The position numbers and the translations under genes are program-made. From contig JAKTTT010000008.1 of assembly GCA_030581615.1 (NCBI GenBank), positions 62,001 through 126,000 on the forward strand: a stretch of DNA of 64,000 nt, written 5' to 3'. Of this stretch, positions 21,874-34,662 are shown one piece after another. Below the pieces are notes generated by a model that saw only the letters and a program-made list of their open reading frames with translations, did not search any database and was not told where the DNA came from. Source of the DNA: Alloascoidea africana (lineage: Eukaryota; Ascomycota; Alloascoideomycetes; Alloascoideales; Alloascoideaceae). Position 1 is the first letter of the stretch, and the number at the start of each line of letters is the position of its first letter.

Positions 21874-22673
21874 ATCGTCCTTGAACGTCGTCAGTTAATA
21901 TTCTATATGTTGTCAAAGGTCGGTGTAGCATCGAGGATGTAATGTCACAAATCCAATACACGCTGTTCTGCGTGATAGAAGGAGAGACTCTCTCAAAAAT
22001 GGTATCTTCTATCAACTACGATCTAAAACCTGAGTTCTAACAAGTTTCTGGTTTTAGCGCTATGGCGGGTGTTCTGATAGGCGTGAATTTTTCTGGAATC
22101 TAGAGGACCAACTCTTGCTTTTCTGGGAATTTCCATCTCAGCAAATCACAGTTACCCGGTGGTTTATACAACAAGGAATAAATGGAAAGGAAGACTGTCT
22201 TCACCCGGTGTGATGGTTACTTTCCTAGCTTGTATCAATTGTTAAAATGCAAAGCACCGCCCACTTTGCCAAGTTTGGCTTATGCGCTCTTAATAGCTTG
22301 GCCAACATGCTTTTTTTCTTCAATGACGCTGAGGGTGGTCTTGCAAGTGATCAAGAAGCCGTATCTTATAGATTACAACAATTGTAAGAGAAAACAGCCA
22401 AGAGGTTAAGTGTGACTTTGGTACAAAAATCCAAGGCGGATAAGATAGAATTACACTACTTTGTCTTCAAACAGCCTTGTTTCAATCACAATAGAACAAT
22501 TTATTAGAATGCTATGTAAGAAAATCATTATTTTTGTTCTTGAGGAGTCCCATATTTACTAGAACGTCAATCCAAAAATCCAAATAAGAAGAAAAATGCT
22601 ACAGATAACAGCTTTAAAAGCTTGATGTCGAACAAAACCAATGATGAAAATAATAAGAATAGTTTTAAAAAGT
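21874..22673. other. Intergenic, NDT80-like promoter to PIR 3' end
   Basis: About 800 bp, AT-rich. Apart from the MSE-like site near the NDT80-like start, I see only short frames (for example 22182-22409) without gene-like character. Confidence 0.5.
21944..21952 (+). promoter_or_regulatory. Candidate middle sporulation element
   Basis: GTCACAAAT fits the S. cerevisiae MSE consensus GNCRCAAAW exactly. It lies about 71 bp upstream of the NDT80-like start codon. In S. cerevisiae, NDT80 carries MSEs in its own promoter and is autoregulated. That the site works here is inference; a 9-bp degenerate match can arise by chance. Confidence 0.45.
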
Positions 22674-23540
22674 TTAGTTGCAATCCACAAGATCAGCAAC
22701 TCTTAGATATACTGGATGGCAATCGCTTCCAATGTGTTTATCGTACAAATTGTAGAAAGTTCCGGAGAGGCACTGGTAAAAAATGGTGCTGTTGCCAAGA
22801 GCTAATTTATCACCCTGAATGCTCCATCCAGCGGCGTAAATAGTTCCAGCTTGTGGTGGAGGGCCATCAAACTGGAATTGTCTGTTGGCAACAATTGCCC
22901 CAACTCTTCCGACATGATCAAGAAGAACTCCGCTTTTCAAGATGAGGGCAAGGGAAGAATCGGTTTTGCAAGCGACTGTGCCTGATCTCTTTTGCTTTTT
23001 ACCTTGGACTTGGCCATCTCCGATCTGGCTAGCAACGGCTGCGGTACTCTTTGCAGGAGCCTGAACTTGGCCATCCCCAATCTGTGACACAACCTTTGTT
23101 TCTTTAGGAGCTTGGACCTGACCGTCTCCGATTTGGGAAACAACAGCAGCGGTTGGCTTCTCTGTGACTGTAACTGTAACAGTTACTGGCTTGCACTGCT
23201 CAGGTGTCACTGTTGGTGCTTGGATTTGACCATCTGTAATCTGAGAGATAATTTGAACTGCTGTACTTGTTGTCGCTTGGATCTGGCCATCCCCAATCTG
23301 CGAGATGGCTGGACCGGCCACATTTGTAGGGGTGGCTTGAGGGGCTTCAGTTACTAGTTTTCCCTCGGCATTAATTTTGATGGGGTCAATTGCAATTCCA
23401 AAGGTAGCTGAATAGTCGAAGATTGCTCCAGAAGGTGCTGGACCTTTAGGAGTAAGAGCTGACCATGGCTCCGAAGGAACATAAGCAGCGCTTGCAGACA
23501 TTGCTGCAAGCAGGGTAGCAAGACCAACTTTGTTAAGCAT
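22674..23540 (-). CDS. PIR-family cell-wall protein (protein with internal repeats)
   Basis: A 288-residue secreted wall protein. It has a signal peptide ([19 protein letters not shown]), then five PIR repeats of the form [10 protein letters not shown] (one has [10 protein letters not shown]), whose Gln is esterified to beta-1,3-glucan in this family. The C-terminal domain has the four conserved cysteines in the PIR spacing C-66-C-16-C-12-C, ending VADLVDCN. A dibasic Kex2-type site, KKQKR, sits after the last repeat, just before the cysteine domain. In S. cerevisiae PIRs the Kex2 site normally precedes the repeats, so this position is unusual. Orthology to a particular PIR (HSP150, CIS3 and so on) cannot be decided. 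A TATA box lies about 100 bp upstream. Confidence 0.9.
   Translation of the reverse strand: MLNKVGLATLLAAMSASAAYVPSEPWSALTPKGPAPSGAIFDYSATFGIAIDPIKINAEGKLVTEAPQATPTNVAGPAISQIGDGQIQATTSTAVQIISQITDGQIQAPTVTPEQCKPVTVTVTVTEKPTAAVVSQIGDGQVQAPKETKVVSQIGDGQVQAPAKSTAAVASQIGDGQVQGKKQKRSGTVACKTDSSLALILKSGVLLDHVGRVGAIVANRQFQFDGPPPQAGTIYAAGWSIQGDKLALGNSTIFYQCLSGTFYNLYDKHIGSDCHPVYLRVADLVDCN
22968..23320 (-). repeat. Five PIR repeats
   Basis: In-frame SQIxDGQ(I/V)Q units at irregular spacing within the PIR gene, separated by Thr/Ala/Pro-rich linkers. Boundaries are approximate. Confidence 0.75.
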
Positions 23541-24719
23541 TGAGTGTAGGAGACTTTTAGCAAAAAAGATAAAGTAAAAGACAAAGAGATGAATGTCTTG
23601 TAGATCTTTGTAAAACCAGGGATGGGGGTGGATTAACTGATCTTTTATAGACTTTCTGGAGATTTAGTGAGAGTGATAATAATTCCTGATTGGGATCAGC
23701 CACAGAATCATAAGATTCGGCTTACGTTATAGACTTCGCTAAGCGTATGCACCTGTAGGGATTGATGGCCTGGCTATTACTTCTTTAGGAAAATTGCCAA
23801 TCTTGCAGCCCGCATTATTTTGTCTATGCCGTTTTTGTGTAATTGAACGATAGCCACTCGGAGATCTATCCTGCAAGGAATTTTCCACCAAATCTCCGCA
23901 TCTCTCTGCCGTACCTTTTCGCATGACCTAATTTTTGAAAGGGCCGGTTCCTTCTTGCAAGCTGAAAAGTTAATACGCAGAAGCGCTTTTGTGACCATAC
24001 GTTAAGTCCTCCGTGCTAAAGTCTAAAATTGAGGAGTAGCAGAGAATACCAGCTTATTCTTCAGCTAAGGCAAAATGTATGGCCTAATGTGATCATTTTG
24101 TGGACATTAATCGTTGACACTGAGCACTATTGTTAAGTACCCGAGCGGATCTCTTAATTCTAAACTTTTAACTATTCACAGACGCAGTCTATTGCAAACC
24201 GAACTGCTTAGATGTTGTCGGCTGTTATTTTTAGAACAGATATTCAAACTAGTTTAGCACTTAGCTTGCCATCATATCTCAATGGTACGCCTCAAGATGA
24301 ACAATACTCCAAAGATCGCCATTCAAGCATATGCCTTGTCTCGATAGAATGGCATCAAAAAGCCCGCAACAGAAAAGCATCATCGGTATCCATACTGCAC
24401 AATACTTTGATATTTTTGACCACTTGAATTCCATTGATTTTCATACGAAATGAATGGATGCAAGAGTAGTATTTGCACTAGACAAAACTCTGTTGCAAGC
24501 TAACGCACCGCAACACTTGCTTGAACCATTAGGGAAATATACCGTATAAAGGAGAAATTGATCCAATCGATGACGATACGAGAAAGAATGTTTATCAGGC
24601 AGACTAAGTACAACATATTTATTCAGATATTAAATTTCGAGGGTAATACTAGGCAAATTTGAACACAAAATGATACAAGAATACTTTAATTTTCAATACA
24701 AGATTGACTGATAGTGCTC
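23541..24719. other. Intergenic, PIR promoter to LYS1 3' end
   Basis: About 1.2 kb, AT-rich. Short frames on both strands (for example 23777-23998 and 24212-24427) show no family resemblance. A long upstream region suits a regulated wall-protein gene, but I can point only to the TATA box. Confidence 0.5.
23642..23649 (-). promoter_or_regulatory. TATA box of the PIR gene
   Basis: TATAAAAG on the minus strand, 102 bp upstream of the PIR start codon. The position and match suit a TATA-driven, highly expressed wall gene. Confidence 0.55.
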
Positions 24720-26071
<1,352 letters not shown>

Positions 26072-26202
26072 TTAACTTTTTTTTTCTTCCCAGTTGTCTG
26101 AACTATTTTTTTTTCTCTTTCCCTCTTTTACTTTGAACTCTCATTGATTGGTAAATAACTTGCCTTCCCCGAAAATCAGAACTAGACATTAAAACATTCA
26201 TA

Positions 26203-26947
26203 ATGGCGGACGAAGAAGTAAGTGTTTCAGAAATTATTAATCTATTGTGCTGTCTTTTGAACGGTTTTTTCTCTTGATCTGCCATGTTGAGGTTGACTTT
26301 GGTCACACCAAAATGTTTGCGAAAAATGGTCCCAAAGACTCGATTTTCGCATAATGATCTGCGCCGTCAGGATTTTTTTTTTCCGACGTTGTGTCTGTTC
26401 CATGGAACACTGTCTTTGATGCTTCCTTGCTTGCCGCTTATCGGTGTTTTCTGTTGATCAATCCAACTAACTTCTACGTTTGAAATAGCATCACTTTGAG
26501 CAGGCCTCTGCTGGTGCCTCCCTCACCTATCCCATGCAATGTTCTGCTCTTCGCAAGAACGGATTCGTCGTCATCAAAAACAGACCTTGCAAGATCGTCG
26601 ATATGTCCACTTCCAAGACTGGTAAGCACGGACACGCCAAAGTCCATTTGGTTGCCATTGACATTTTCACTGGCAAGAAGTTGGAAGATTTGTCCCCTTC
26701 CACCCACAATATGGAGGTCCCCAATGTGTCTAGAACTGAATACACCCTCTTGGACATTGACGATGGCTACTTGAATTTGTTCACTGCTGATGGTGACACC
26801 AAGGATGACGTCAAGGCTCCCGAGGGAGAGTTGGGCGATTCCTTGCAATCTGCCTTTGACGATGGTAAAGATTTGTTGGTCACCGTTATCTCTGCCATGG
26901 GTGAGGAGGCTGCCATTTCTTTCAAAGAGGCCCCCAAGAATGCTTAA
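26203..26947 (+). CDS. HYP2: Translation factor eIF5A, two exons
   Basis: The hypusinated elongation and termination factor that relieves ribosome stalling. Exon 1 (26203-26217) encodes only MADEE and exon 2 is 26489-26947, giving 157 residues, the same as S. cerevisiae. The hypusine lysine is K51 in [10 protein letters not shown]. The 271-nt intron runs GTAAGT to ATAG with an ACTAAC branch site. This is long for the window and resembles the first-codon introns of ribosomal protein genes. T-rich tracts (T9 runs) lie in the shared promoter with LYS1. Confidence 0.96.
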
Positions 26948-27332
26948 TGGATTTGCAGTACGAATTTGTCTCCTTTATCTATAAAGTAGATTTTTTGAGC
27001 AAGCTAATTTAATAAGAACATGAATCATCACCGTCATCCTATTTATGTGTGTAGACTAGTGAATAAAACCCTTTGGGTTAATAAAATTTCAACCTGTAAG
27101 CAGTATAGCCGTGCTCTTCCATTTCACTAGACTTTTCCGGCCGTTTTACATGCATGCTACGGCTTGTGAAGTTTTGAAGTGAAAGAGACACGAGCAACAA
27201 CTAATGCAAACCGTTAAAATCTTTTTATTATTGTGTTGGTCGTTTGTGGATGAATACTTTGCTAGCTGAGCATTAGTAAGTGCAAAGTTTTACAAATGTT
27301 GCCTATATAAACAGGACCAAAAGTTATATATG
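26948..27332. other. Convergent intergenic, eIF5A and PRP4 kinase 3' ends
   Basis: About 385 bp, AT-rich, holding two 3' ends. No other feature is seen. Confidence 0.5.
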
Positions 27333-28751
27333 CTATTTCTTGAAAAAAGAATGGTGTAGAGCATTCGCCGGTGTTATTCTTTTTTCGGGATTTGTCATGA
27401 GACACGATTCAAGCAAATTAATGAAATCATAAACCATAATGTGCTCTTCCTTGTTGAAATCATTCATAAAATGCGCCAAAACCAAAGATTTAATATCTTT
27501 GGACTTTACTGGATGATCTTCAAACCTTATCCTTTTCACAATGGGGTTGTTTGTAATAGGATCAACAGTCTGCTGCAAAAATTCAAACAAATTGGTACCC
27601 GTGTCGAAGTGTTCCGAAGTCAGGGTTCCTCTTTTGAGCAACTTCACGTTAAATTTACCTCGGGTTTCCATTATAACCTTTAGCATCTCATTATTACTGT
27701 TTCCAGGAAACAAAATCTGTCCAGTGTATAATTCGTAGAGAGTGCATCCAGCTGACCACATATCAATGGCATAGTCGTAGTTACACCCAAGGATCAGCTC
27801 GGGTGCTCTGTAAAATCGAGAAACTAGATACGGCGTAATGTCCGCCTCCTCAATAAAAGAAGCAGATCCCAGATCAGAAACTTTGAGCTTGGACATTGTC
27901 TCGTTCACTAGCATGTTATCGGGCTTCAGATCGGCGTGAATGATTTGACATTTCCGAAACAGCGACAATGCTTTAAAAAGTTGATAAGAATATGTTCGGA
28001 TGGCCTTGATGTTAATCCCTACATTTCGGCCAAACTTTTTCAAAACGTCACGCAAGTTCAAGTGGAGGTTCTCAAACACGACACAGAGATGGTTACGATG
28101 CTCAAATCTTCTTTTTAAGCGAATGACGTGCATCACATCGTTTGGATCAGAGCTTGCCAGTTTGGTTAAAATATCTACCTCTTTTAACCCGGCCTTTTGC
28201 ATTACTTCATTGTTACGAATGACTTTAATAGCCACAGGCTCGTCATTTGCGTCTTTGTCAGTTGCTCTCACCACCGAAGAAAACATTCCTTTACCAAGAA
28301 TTTGTTGTACTTGGTATCTGCCGTCTAGTAGCTCCCCAATAAACACTTTGTAATACCCGTCCACGTCATCCCAATTATCCAGCATATCAATCTGCATTGC
28401 TTTTGATCTAGATGCCGTTTTTGCCTTGAGAGGAGGAGAATCTGCAAACATATCATCTTCATCTGACTCTTTCAAGCTAGATTCGACACTTTCAACGCCA
28501 CTGTCCCGCACACTGCTGTTATCATTGTTATTCTTGTCCTTTGTTGTTAGTTGGATATTATCACTACTAATATGTTTATCAACATTGGTTGAATATTCAC
28601 CATTAGCCTTCTCCTCAGATTCCTGAGCAGGACGCGTCGGCGAGGTGGTGGGATCAATGTTATTACCATTGTTTAGAAATTTTTCTTTAATGAGCTTCCG
28701 ACGCTTTCGTCGAAGCTCTATAATTTCTTCCTCTGTCATTTCCCCAGACAT
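27333..28751 (-). CDS. PRP4K: PRP4-type spliceosomal protein kinase (PRPF4B family)
   Basis: A 472-residue dual-specificity-type kinase related to S. pombe Prp4 and human PRPF4B, which phosphorylate Prp1/PRPF6 in the tri-snRNP for spliceosome activation. The family signature precedes the kinase fold: DNWDDVDGYYKVFIGELLDG. Kinase motifs are GKGMFSSVV (P-loop), AIKVIRNNEVMQKAGLKE, HADLKPDN (catalytic loop), DLGSAS (in place of DFG), YLVSRFYRAPELILG and DMWSAGCTLYELYTG. The N-terminal 120 residues are short and polar, with RRKRRK. No introns are needed. It is not the unrelated WD protein called PRP4 in S. cerevisiae, which lacks this kinase. Confidence 0.93.
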   Translation of the reverse strand: MSGEMTEEEIIELRRKRRKLIKEKFLNNGNNIDPTTSPTRPAQESEEKANGEYSTNVDKHISSDNIQLTTKDKNNNDNSSVRDSGVESVESSLKESDEDDMFADSPPLKAKTASRSKAMQIDMLDNWDDVDGYYKVFIGELLDGRYQVQQILGKGMFSSVVRATDKDANDEPVAIKVIRNNEVMQKAGLKEVDILTKLASSDPNDVMHVIRLKRRFEHRNHLCVVFENLHLNLRDVLKKFGRNVGINIKAIRTYSYQLFKALSLFRKCQIIHADLKPDNMLVNETMSKLKVSDLGSASFIEEADITPYLVSRFYRAPELILGCNYDYAIDMWSAGCTLYELYTGQILFPGNSNNEMLKVIMETRGKFNVKLLKRGTLTSEHFDTGTNLFEFLQQTVDPITNNPIVKRIRFEDHPVKSKDIKSLVLAHFMNDFNKEEHIMVYDFINLLESCLMTNPEKRITPANALHHSFFKK

Positions 28752-31700
28752 GGTATCACTGTGTTATTTTGAAGGCAACTGAGAAGTTTAAGAAGGTTTC
28801 CTGCTACCCGGACACAACCCTTTTTGTAATAAAGATGAATTGAGTCTTTTTCTTCACAGTATGGAGAATTACTATCCAATATGATGTAGCTGGCGTTGAT
28901 ACTTTTGAAGGGCTTTTTACCGAGAAAGTTTTCCTAGTGTATGTGCTGTTTGGAGACAGGACTGTCATCAACAAGCATGTTATGGCCTATCTGCTCCGAA
29001 ACTAATCTAGGCGTAGCTACTTGTTTCTTTTCTTTTGTTAGAAAGTCTGTAAAAAAATATAATGTACAAGATATCTATGGGATTTTTAGGTGAGCCATCA
29101 TTACAACTACTACTGTTTTTGGCGCCTCTGTTGTATCAAAATGCTTAGTCCATTCAACAGGATAGTTAATTTCAAGAGCCAAAAGGATCTTAAAACAAAG
29201 GCATTCTCATCAAGGATAAGACCGAAAGATGAATGTAAAAATATCGCGGTAAATATTGTGGTAATTTATTATTGATATGAGGTCGTATACTGGGGGAGTG
29301 TTTGTCCTTATTGCTGAATTGAAAGCATGATATTGAAGGAAAAGCTAATAGGTTTGTTAGAAGCAAAAGGAAAGCCAAGGAAAATGATTTGTTTAATAAG
29401 ATAACAATCAAAGCAGGACTTGAAAATTACATGAAAGAGGTTCAAACTTATGAGTTTGAGGTCCAGCCGCAGTCAGACCAAGCATTAGATCTAAAGGGAG
29501 CATTTGGAACCAGTTTTTGGCATCCCCAAGTTAGAAAAAATAAAGATTTGCCAAGAATGCCATTTCTGTCCATTATCTCGTTACCAAAGAGAATTAAACT
29601 TGAGAGGAAAGCATTATGATCATTTGGCGATTACTGTGGCTAAAAATGACCAAATATTCCTTATAAAACAAGCTATTCCTTTACTTTTTGGAGTTTACCA
29701 ACCTTTTAAAAGACCTCAGACTTGTGTTAGCACTTTGAAGTTTTTGATGACTCGAGCGGATTGGCACTTAGTACCTCAGCCCTCTTATGCTCTGGTGACT
29801 TACCAATGAATAACAACTGCTTTATGGGCAATAAAATAGGCAGTAATTTTGTGTGCCATTTGTAGTAGATTATTTGATGTTCTTGCTCTCTTGTCTGACA
29901 AGCCATATGGGATTATTCTTCACTTTTTACACAAAGACAATTGTATATTCCTACCGCTTGTCTCCTTTTGTCAGTAAAAGTTGGTGGGGATTAAAATTCC
30001 CTATGCTTTTGGTTCAAAAACATGAGAACCAAAATTTTGAGCTTGTAGTTAATCAATGGGAGTTCAACCATAACAGCACATTGTCATGTTTGGTCTATAA
30101 GGTGAAATGTTGAAGGCCAACAGTCGGAATCGTTAATGTTCCGCAGTTCCGTACCCACTCTCGGGCAATGGGGATAATTTTTCAACATTTTTTCAGGTTC
30201 ATTGAAATGGACAAATATTGCTCATGCCTGGTTGTTACTCACTATTACTCATAATTAATTATCATCAGGTATTATATAATTAGGGTATTTAAAGGAAACT
30301 GGATTCATTCTTATCAAGAGGACACAAGTAGTCAGATCAAAAACAAAAGAAAATAAGCAAGTGCTACTACTGAAAATCGTGTTTTACCTTCTTCATTTAA
30401 ATTCTTCGGTAATGGGAGGAAAAACTGAAAGGTCAAGTTTGGTGCAGAATCCAAACATTTTCTTGTTTGGGATGGTTGTATGCATTAGTGCATATAACTG
30501 AGATCTATACCAAACATCATCAACCAAGGTCAAATAGTTCGTGAACAATCATTCAGAAACACTCACTAAATGTTTTAATTTACAAAATAGATCAAAGGTC
30601 TTAGGGTATATCTCATCTACTGATGATAAACAGTCAGTATGTATTGCCTTACGTCATAGCAGGACCTGTGGTACTAAAAAGAGCAATTGGAGCATTCTGA
30701 GATGTCACACATCAGTTACACAATTTGTTCTTTATTTCAACTCCAGAAATTATTTTTTTGACATGTTAGGGATGAAAAGAAAGATCCCGGCGAAGAAGTG
30801 GAACTTTGGGGCATTACGATCAAATGATGGTATACTGTAACACACAACAAAGCTTTAATTTCTTTCCCAAGATGGGTAGACCATGTATCTTATTTATACC
30901 AAAATCTGCCCTGAATAGGTCAACAACTACAAGCGCTCTGTGGTAAAGTTATTCCATACTTCAAGTCCAACCAACAGTGATGCTAAATGGCAAGCTATTA
31001 CAGCAAAGTATACTATTGACAAACAATTACTCAACCATTTGGGGTTCATCTACACAACAAACTACCTTGCCTAATACAATCAATGAATTCTGAACATAGC
31101 AGTTTTGCAAGCCAGCGCTAGTCAACTAAAGAACTCGAACTCTTTTTTCTCAACCACGGAAAGCCGCTGATATGATAGGCTTCCTTAATTCATCAAAACT
31201 TTGGTCGTTATTTATCGATTTTGATAAGTTATACGTCAAAAGCAATGGACAGCTTCTGTAATTATAAGATGATTATGCTTTTTAAGGCTTTTACCATCGA
31301 CAAAGAACATTTGAATGATTGTTTTTTTTCACAAGTATTGGTGAAATGCGAAATAGGTGAAGATTTTATTATGCCATATGCTTTCGACCAACATTATCTT
31401 TCATATAAATCACATTTAGGCCAGCCATCTTCGCATTATTCTCAACAAACAACTGAGCAGCTACCTTCAGGATTATCCGATGCGTCCCTGAAACGACTGA
31501 TAACTACCATAACAGTAGAACATTCTTGAAGGGACGAATTGGATAAACTTGTTGAGGCCAATTCACTGAGACAGAAATTAGCTGCTCAGTTGTTTGTCGA
31601 AAGCAATGGGAAAATGGGTGGAATAATAGATGTTCAATGGTAATAGAAAAACAGGCATACAAACACTAGAACAAGCTTGAGTACTTACCCCGTAGGCACA

Positions 31701-34662
31701 AACAGTGTATTTTCAAGAGACTAGTCTTTGAGCAAAACGGCTGTTCAATTCTGGAAAGTCAGAGTTTTGACGAGAAAAAATTTGGATGATATTCAAGGTT
31801 TATTAGATTTTATTTTCGCCATGACAGCAAAGAACTTCGTATGTAGACAATCTAATGCCAACTAGAAGAATGTACGCGGTATTGCTAAGAACGCGATTAA
31901 CGAAAGCAATTCGTCAATTCAAGGCAGGTAATCTGAACGTAAAAACCCAGAGCATAGACTAGAAAAAATGTAGCTTTACAAATGTTTCTCTAATGATCCC
32001 TCTGGATACCATCACGGTAGTCCAGGAGTGACAGTCTTAATAAATTTTTCTCTGACTATCACAAGAGGAGAAATTCGAGAAGTCTTTCTGGGCATCCTTT
32101 TGAATTTATAAACCACAAAAAAAGGTTTATAAATCTTCGAAGAGCCGGAACATTTATGCAAATAGATGAAATTGTAGGAGAAATAAAACTCATACGTTCC
32201 TGGTATATTAAGTTATACAGGCTATCGAATATGGTCAAGGTGGTTCAGGGAGAAAAGAAAACAGAAGAAGAGGAAGAAAATTTAAATCGCGATTAAAATT
32301 ACCCTGACTGTTAGTTCTGTGCCTCTTTAGAGTTTGTTAAAATGTTGCGAAAGAGGATTGAGTTGCCCAGAACATCTCATTTTCATTTTTTCCTTTCTCC
32401 TTTATTTCTTCTCTCTCCCGGGATTTATTGTGTTTGAAATGGGCGGTTTGTTTTTTTGTTCTATACTGCTTTACAAACTCTTGTTTCTGAATGTACAAGC
32501 TCATGATTGAAATATAAACCCAAATCCCTACAGCTAACGAGTTCCTCAATCTTCTTTGTTACTAAATCCTTTCAGGCAGTACGATATACTCCACGTTGCT
32601 TGCTCTTCTCAATAATGTATCTATCTATATCCATGGCGTTTTGGTTCTTTTCCTGGCTGTTACTGTCCAAGTTGGCCGTGATTCTCCCATTCAGCAATCA
32701 TTTAAGCAATGAAGCGCACAAACCATGAAAAAAATTACAAAGGAACTTCTTTTAGAGGTTCCGGAAAGGTTGCCAGAAATGAATGTCTTTGGAAAATGGT
32801 GTATTGTGTTTCTGGTGTTGGGATTCCTCAATGTGAACGCAGCTTCTGAGTGTCTACTTCCTCTAACGTTATCCATTTCCTATGAATAGCTAGGTTGGTA
32901 TTCTAAACTGACAGACGTCAAGCTATGAACATTTTTATTTTGCGAGACAATAAAGAAAGAGCTTTTGTAACACGGCATTGGTTAGCGTTGAGGTAGTTCA
33001 AAGAGTTCCTAAAAAAAGAATCACATTTTTGTGATTATCTTGAACCCTTATCCTTTTTTAAAGGTTCTGACACACATCAATCTATAAATTTTGACAGTTA
33101 TAATGCTACCACCAGCATCAGCCCTATTTCTTTCGCCATAAGGACTTTGGAAATACCTAGGGTGACTTGTCAGTCTCTGGGCAAGAACTCAAAAATCTCC
33201 GGACACAATTAGGAGATATTTTAAGTCGATAATTAATCTAAGACGGGCATTAATGAGGGATTTAGGTGAAAACAATGATTTAGTGGATATTGTGAGCACA
33301 TTAACGAAAGTCAAGCGTTTGTTATCGTGAAGTCAAGACTGAAGTCGTCAGCAACTGTTCAAGATCACGACATTGACGTTAATGGAATGGAAGGCGCCAA
33401 TGATAACAGTCACAACAATGTTTCAAAAGAAGCTCTTGAGATTATTAATCAAAGGAAACAATTGAAAGCATTATGATCATGAAATAAGTGTGTAAACGAA
33501 GCAAACACTTGATTCTTCTCTCTAAGATGGAGATCAGAGCTCCACATACAGTTGTCTGCTTTTATTACCGTTTTTCAGGTCTTCCATTGCTACGTAAATT
33601 CTTAAGTCTGATATTCTTCCAGATCTTACCATTCGCCATACTTCAATCGTCTGAAGCTTGCAAACAACTATGTAAAATGCAGGAAAGACCAAATATGAAA
33701 ACCATGGCCTCAAACCTCCACAAGCTTTGAGCCAAGTTGACCCTTTTTATCGAGATTTGATCATTTGATAAAGTGCTTAAAGAATTGTTAAAGAGAACTG
33801 GGGTGATACCCAGTCAAACCTATCTTAAGAATATTCCATTCAACTATCTATACAGCACCTTAAAATTTAGCAAAAAATTGAAAACGAATCTAAAATACTT
33901 GGATCACAGTGAGTTTCCAGAGAAAGAGATAGAGTATGTTACACCGCTCGATATTGTCTCGATGCTATGGATGTTAAAAATGGGGGTTCCAGATGGGTTC
34001 AGGTTCCACCAAAAAGAGAGGTTTTAGTGTTAGAAGGTCTCAGTGACTTGTGATACAAGGGGATCTGAAGTGCTTGTCTTGAAGGGCTAGCCCTAAAGAA
34101 TATGATCTAAGAATCGTATGTAAGGCAGGACGCTAAATTCGCACATTTTGAGATTTTTCTTCAAACATTGCAATTGCACAAGACAGGATGCAAAGTATTC
34201 ACATTTCAATTACCTTTTTAACTCTTCACAAACACTACATGCTTGGCTAAAGTAGATTTATCATACTTCTTCTAGAAATGCTATTGCTAGATGCCAAGAA
34301 AACAGGGGGAAATGGTTTAACACGCTCCAACGTTAACGTGATAATCTAATAGGCGATATACCACGCACGCTCTTTTGATAATTCATACCCACAAAATTCA
34401 AAGGAAGATATATGTGATACCCTCCTGTTGAATCTGGAGGCAGTATTATCTCAAACTGCATCTTGGGTAGACTTTAGTATTTCATTTAATTGATACTAAT
34501 AGATGTAAACTACGATTCTTCGAAAGTCAAGAAGTTCTCTAGATAACTAAAGTCAGTCCGATATTGTGGACTCTCTTGAATCAGATTGCGTAATACATGG
34601 ACCGGACTTAAAACTACTCGGTTCCATCAAGGAAGAGCCCAAACGATGCCCTTCGCTCATTA
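28752..34662. other. AT-rich gene-poor block with eroded reading frames
   Basis: Nearly 6 kb without a recognisable gene. Open stretches of 60-100 codons occur on the plus strand (29389-29619, 29504-29809, 30541-30840, 31221-31529, 33773-34027). Some look like former coding sequence; for example, 31360-31640 reads as protein across about 90 codons with one stop. I recognise no domain, terminal repeat or RNA gene. It may hold decayed host genes. Confidence 0.45.

Noticed and set aside
22968-23320. Spaced repeats resembling a repeat array
   Set aside because: They are in-frame PIR protein repeats, unevenly spaced, in a eukaryotic gene; not a CRISPR array.
28752-34662. Possible transposon remnant in the gene-poor block
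   Set aside because: I found no terminal repeats, target-site duplications or recognisable transposase or polymerase domain.
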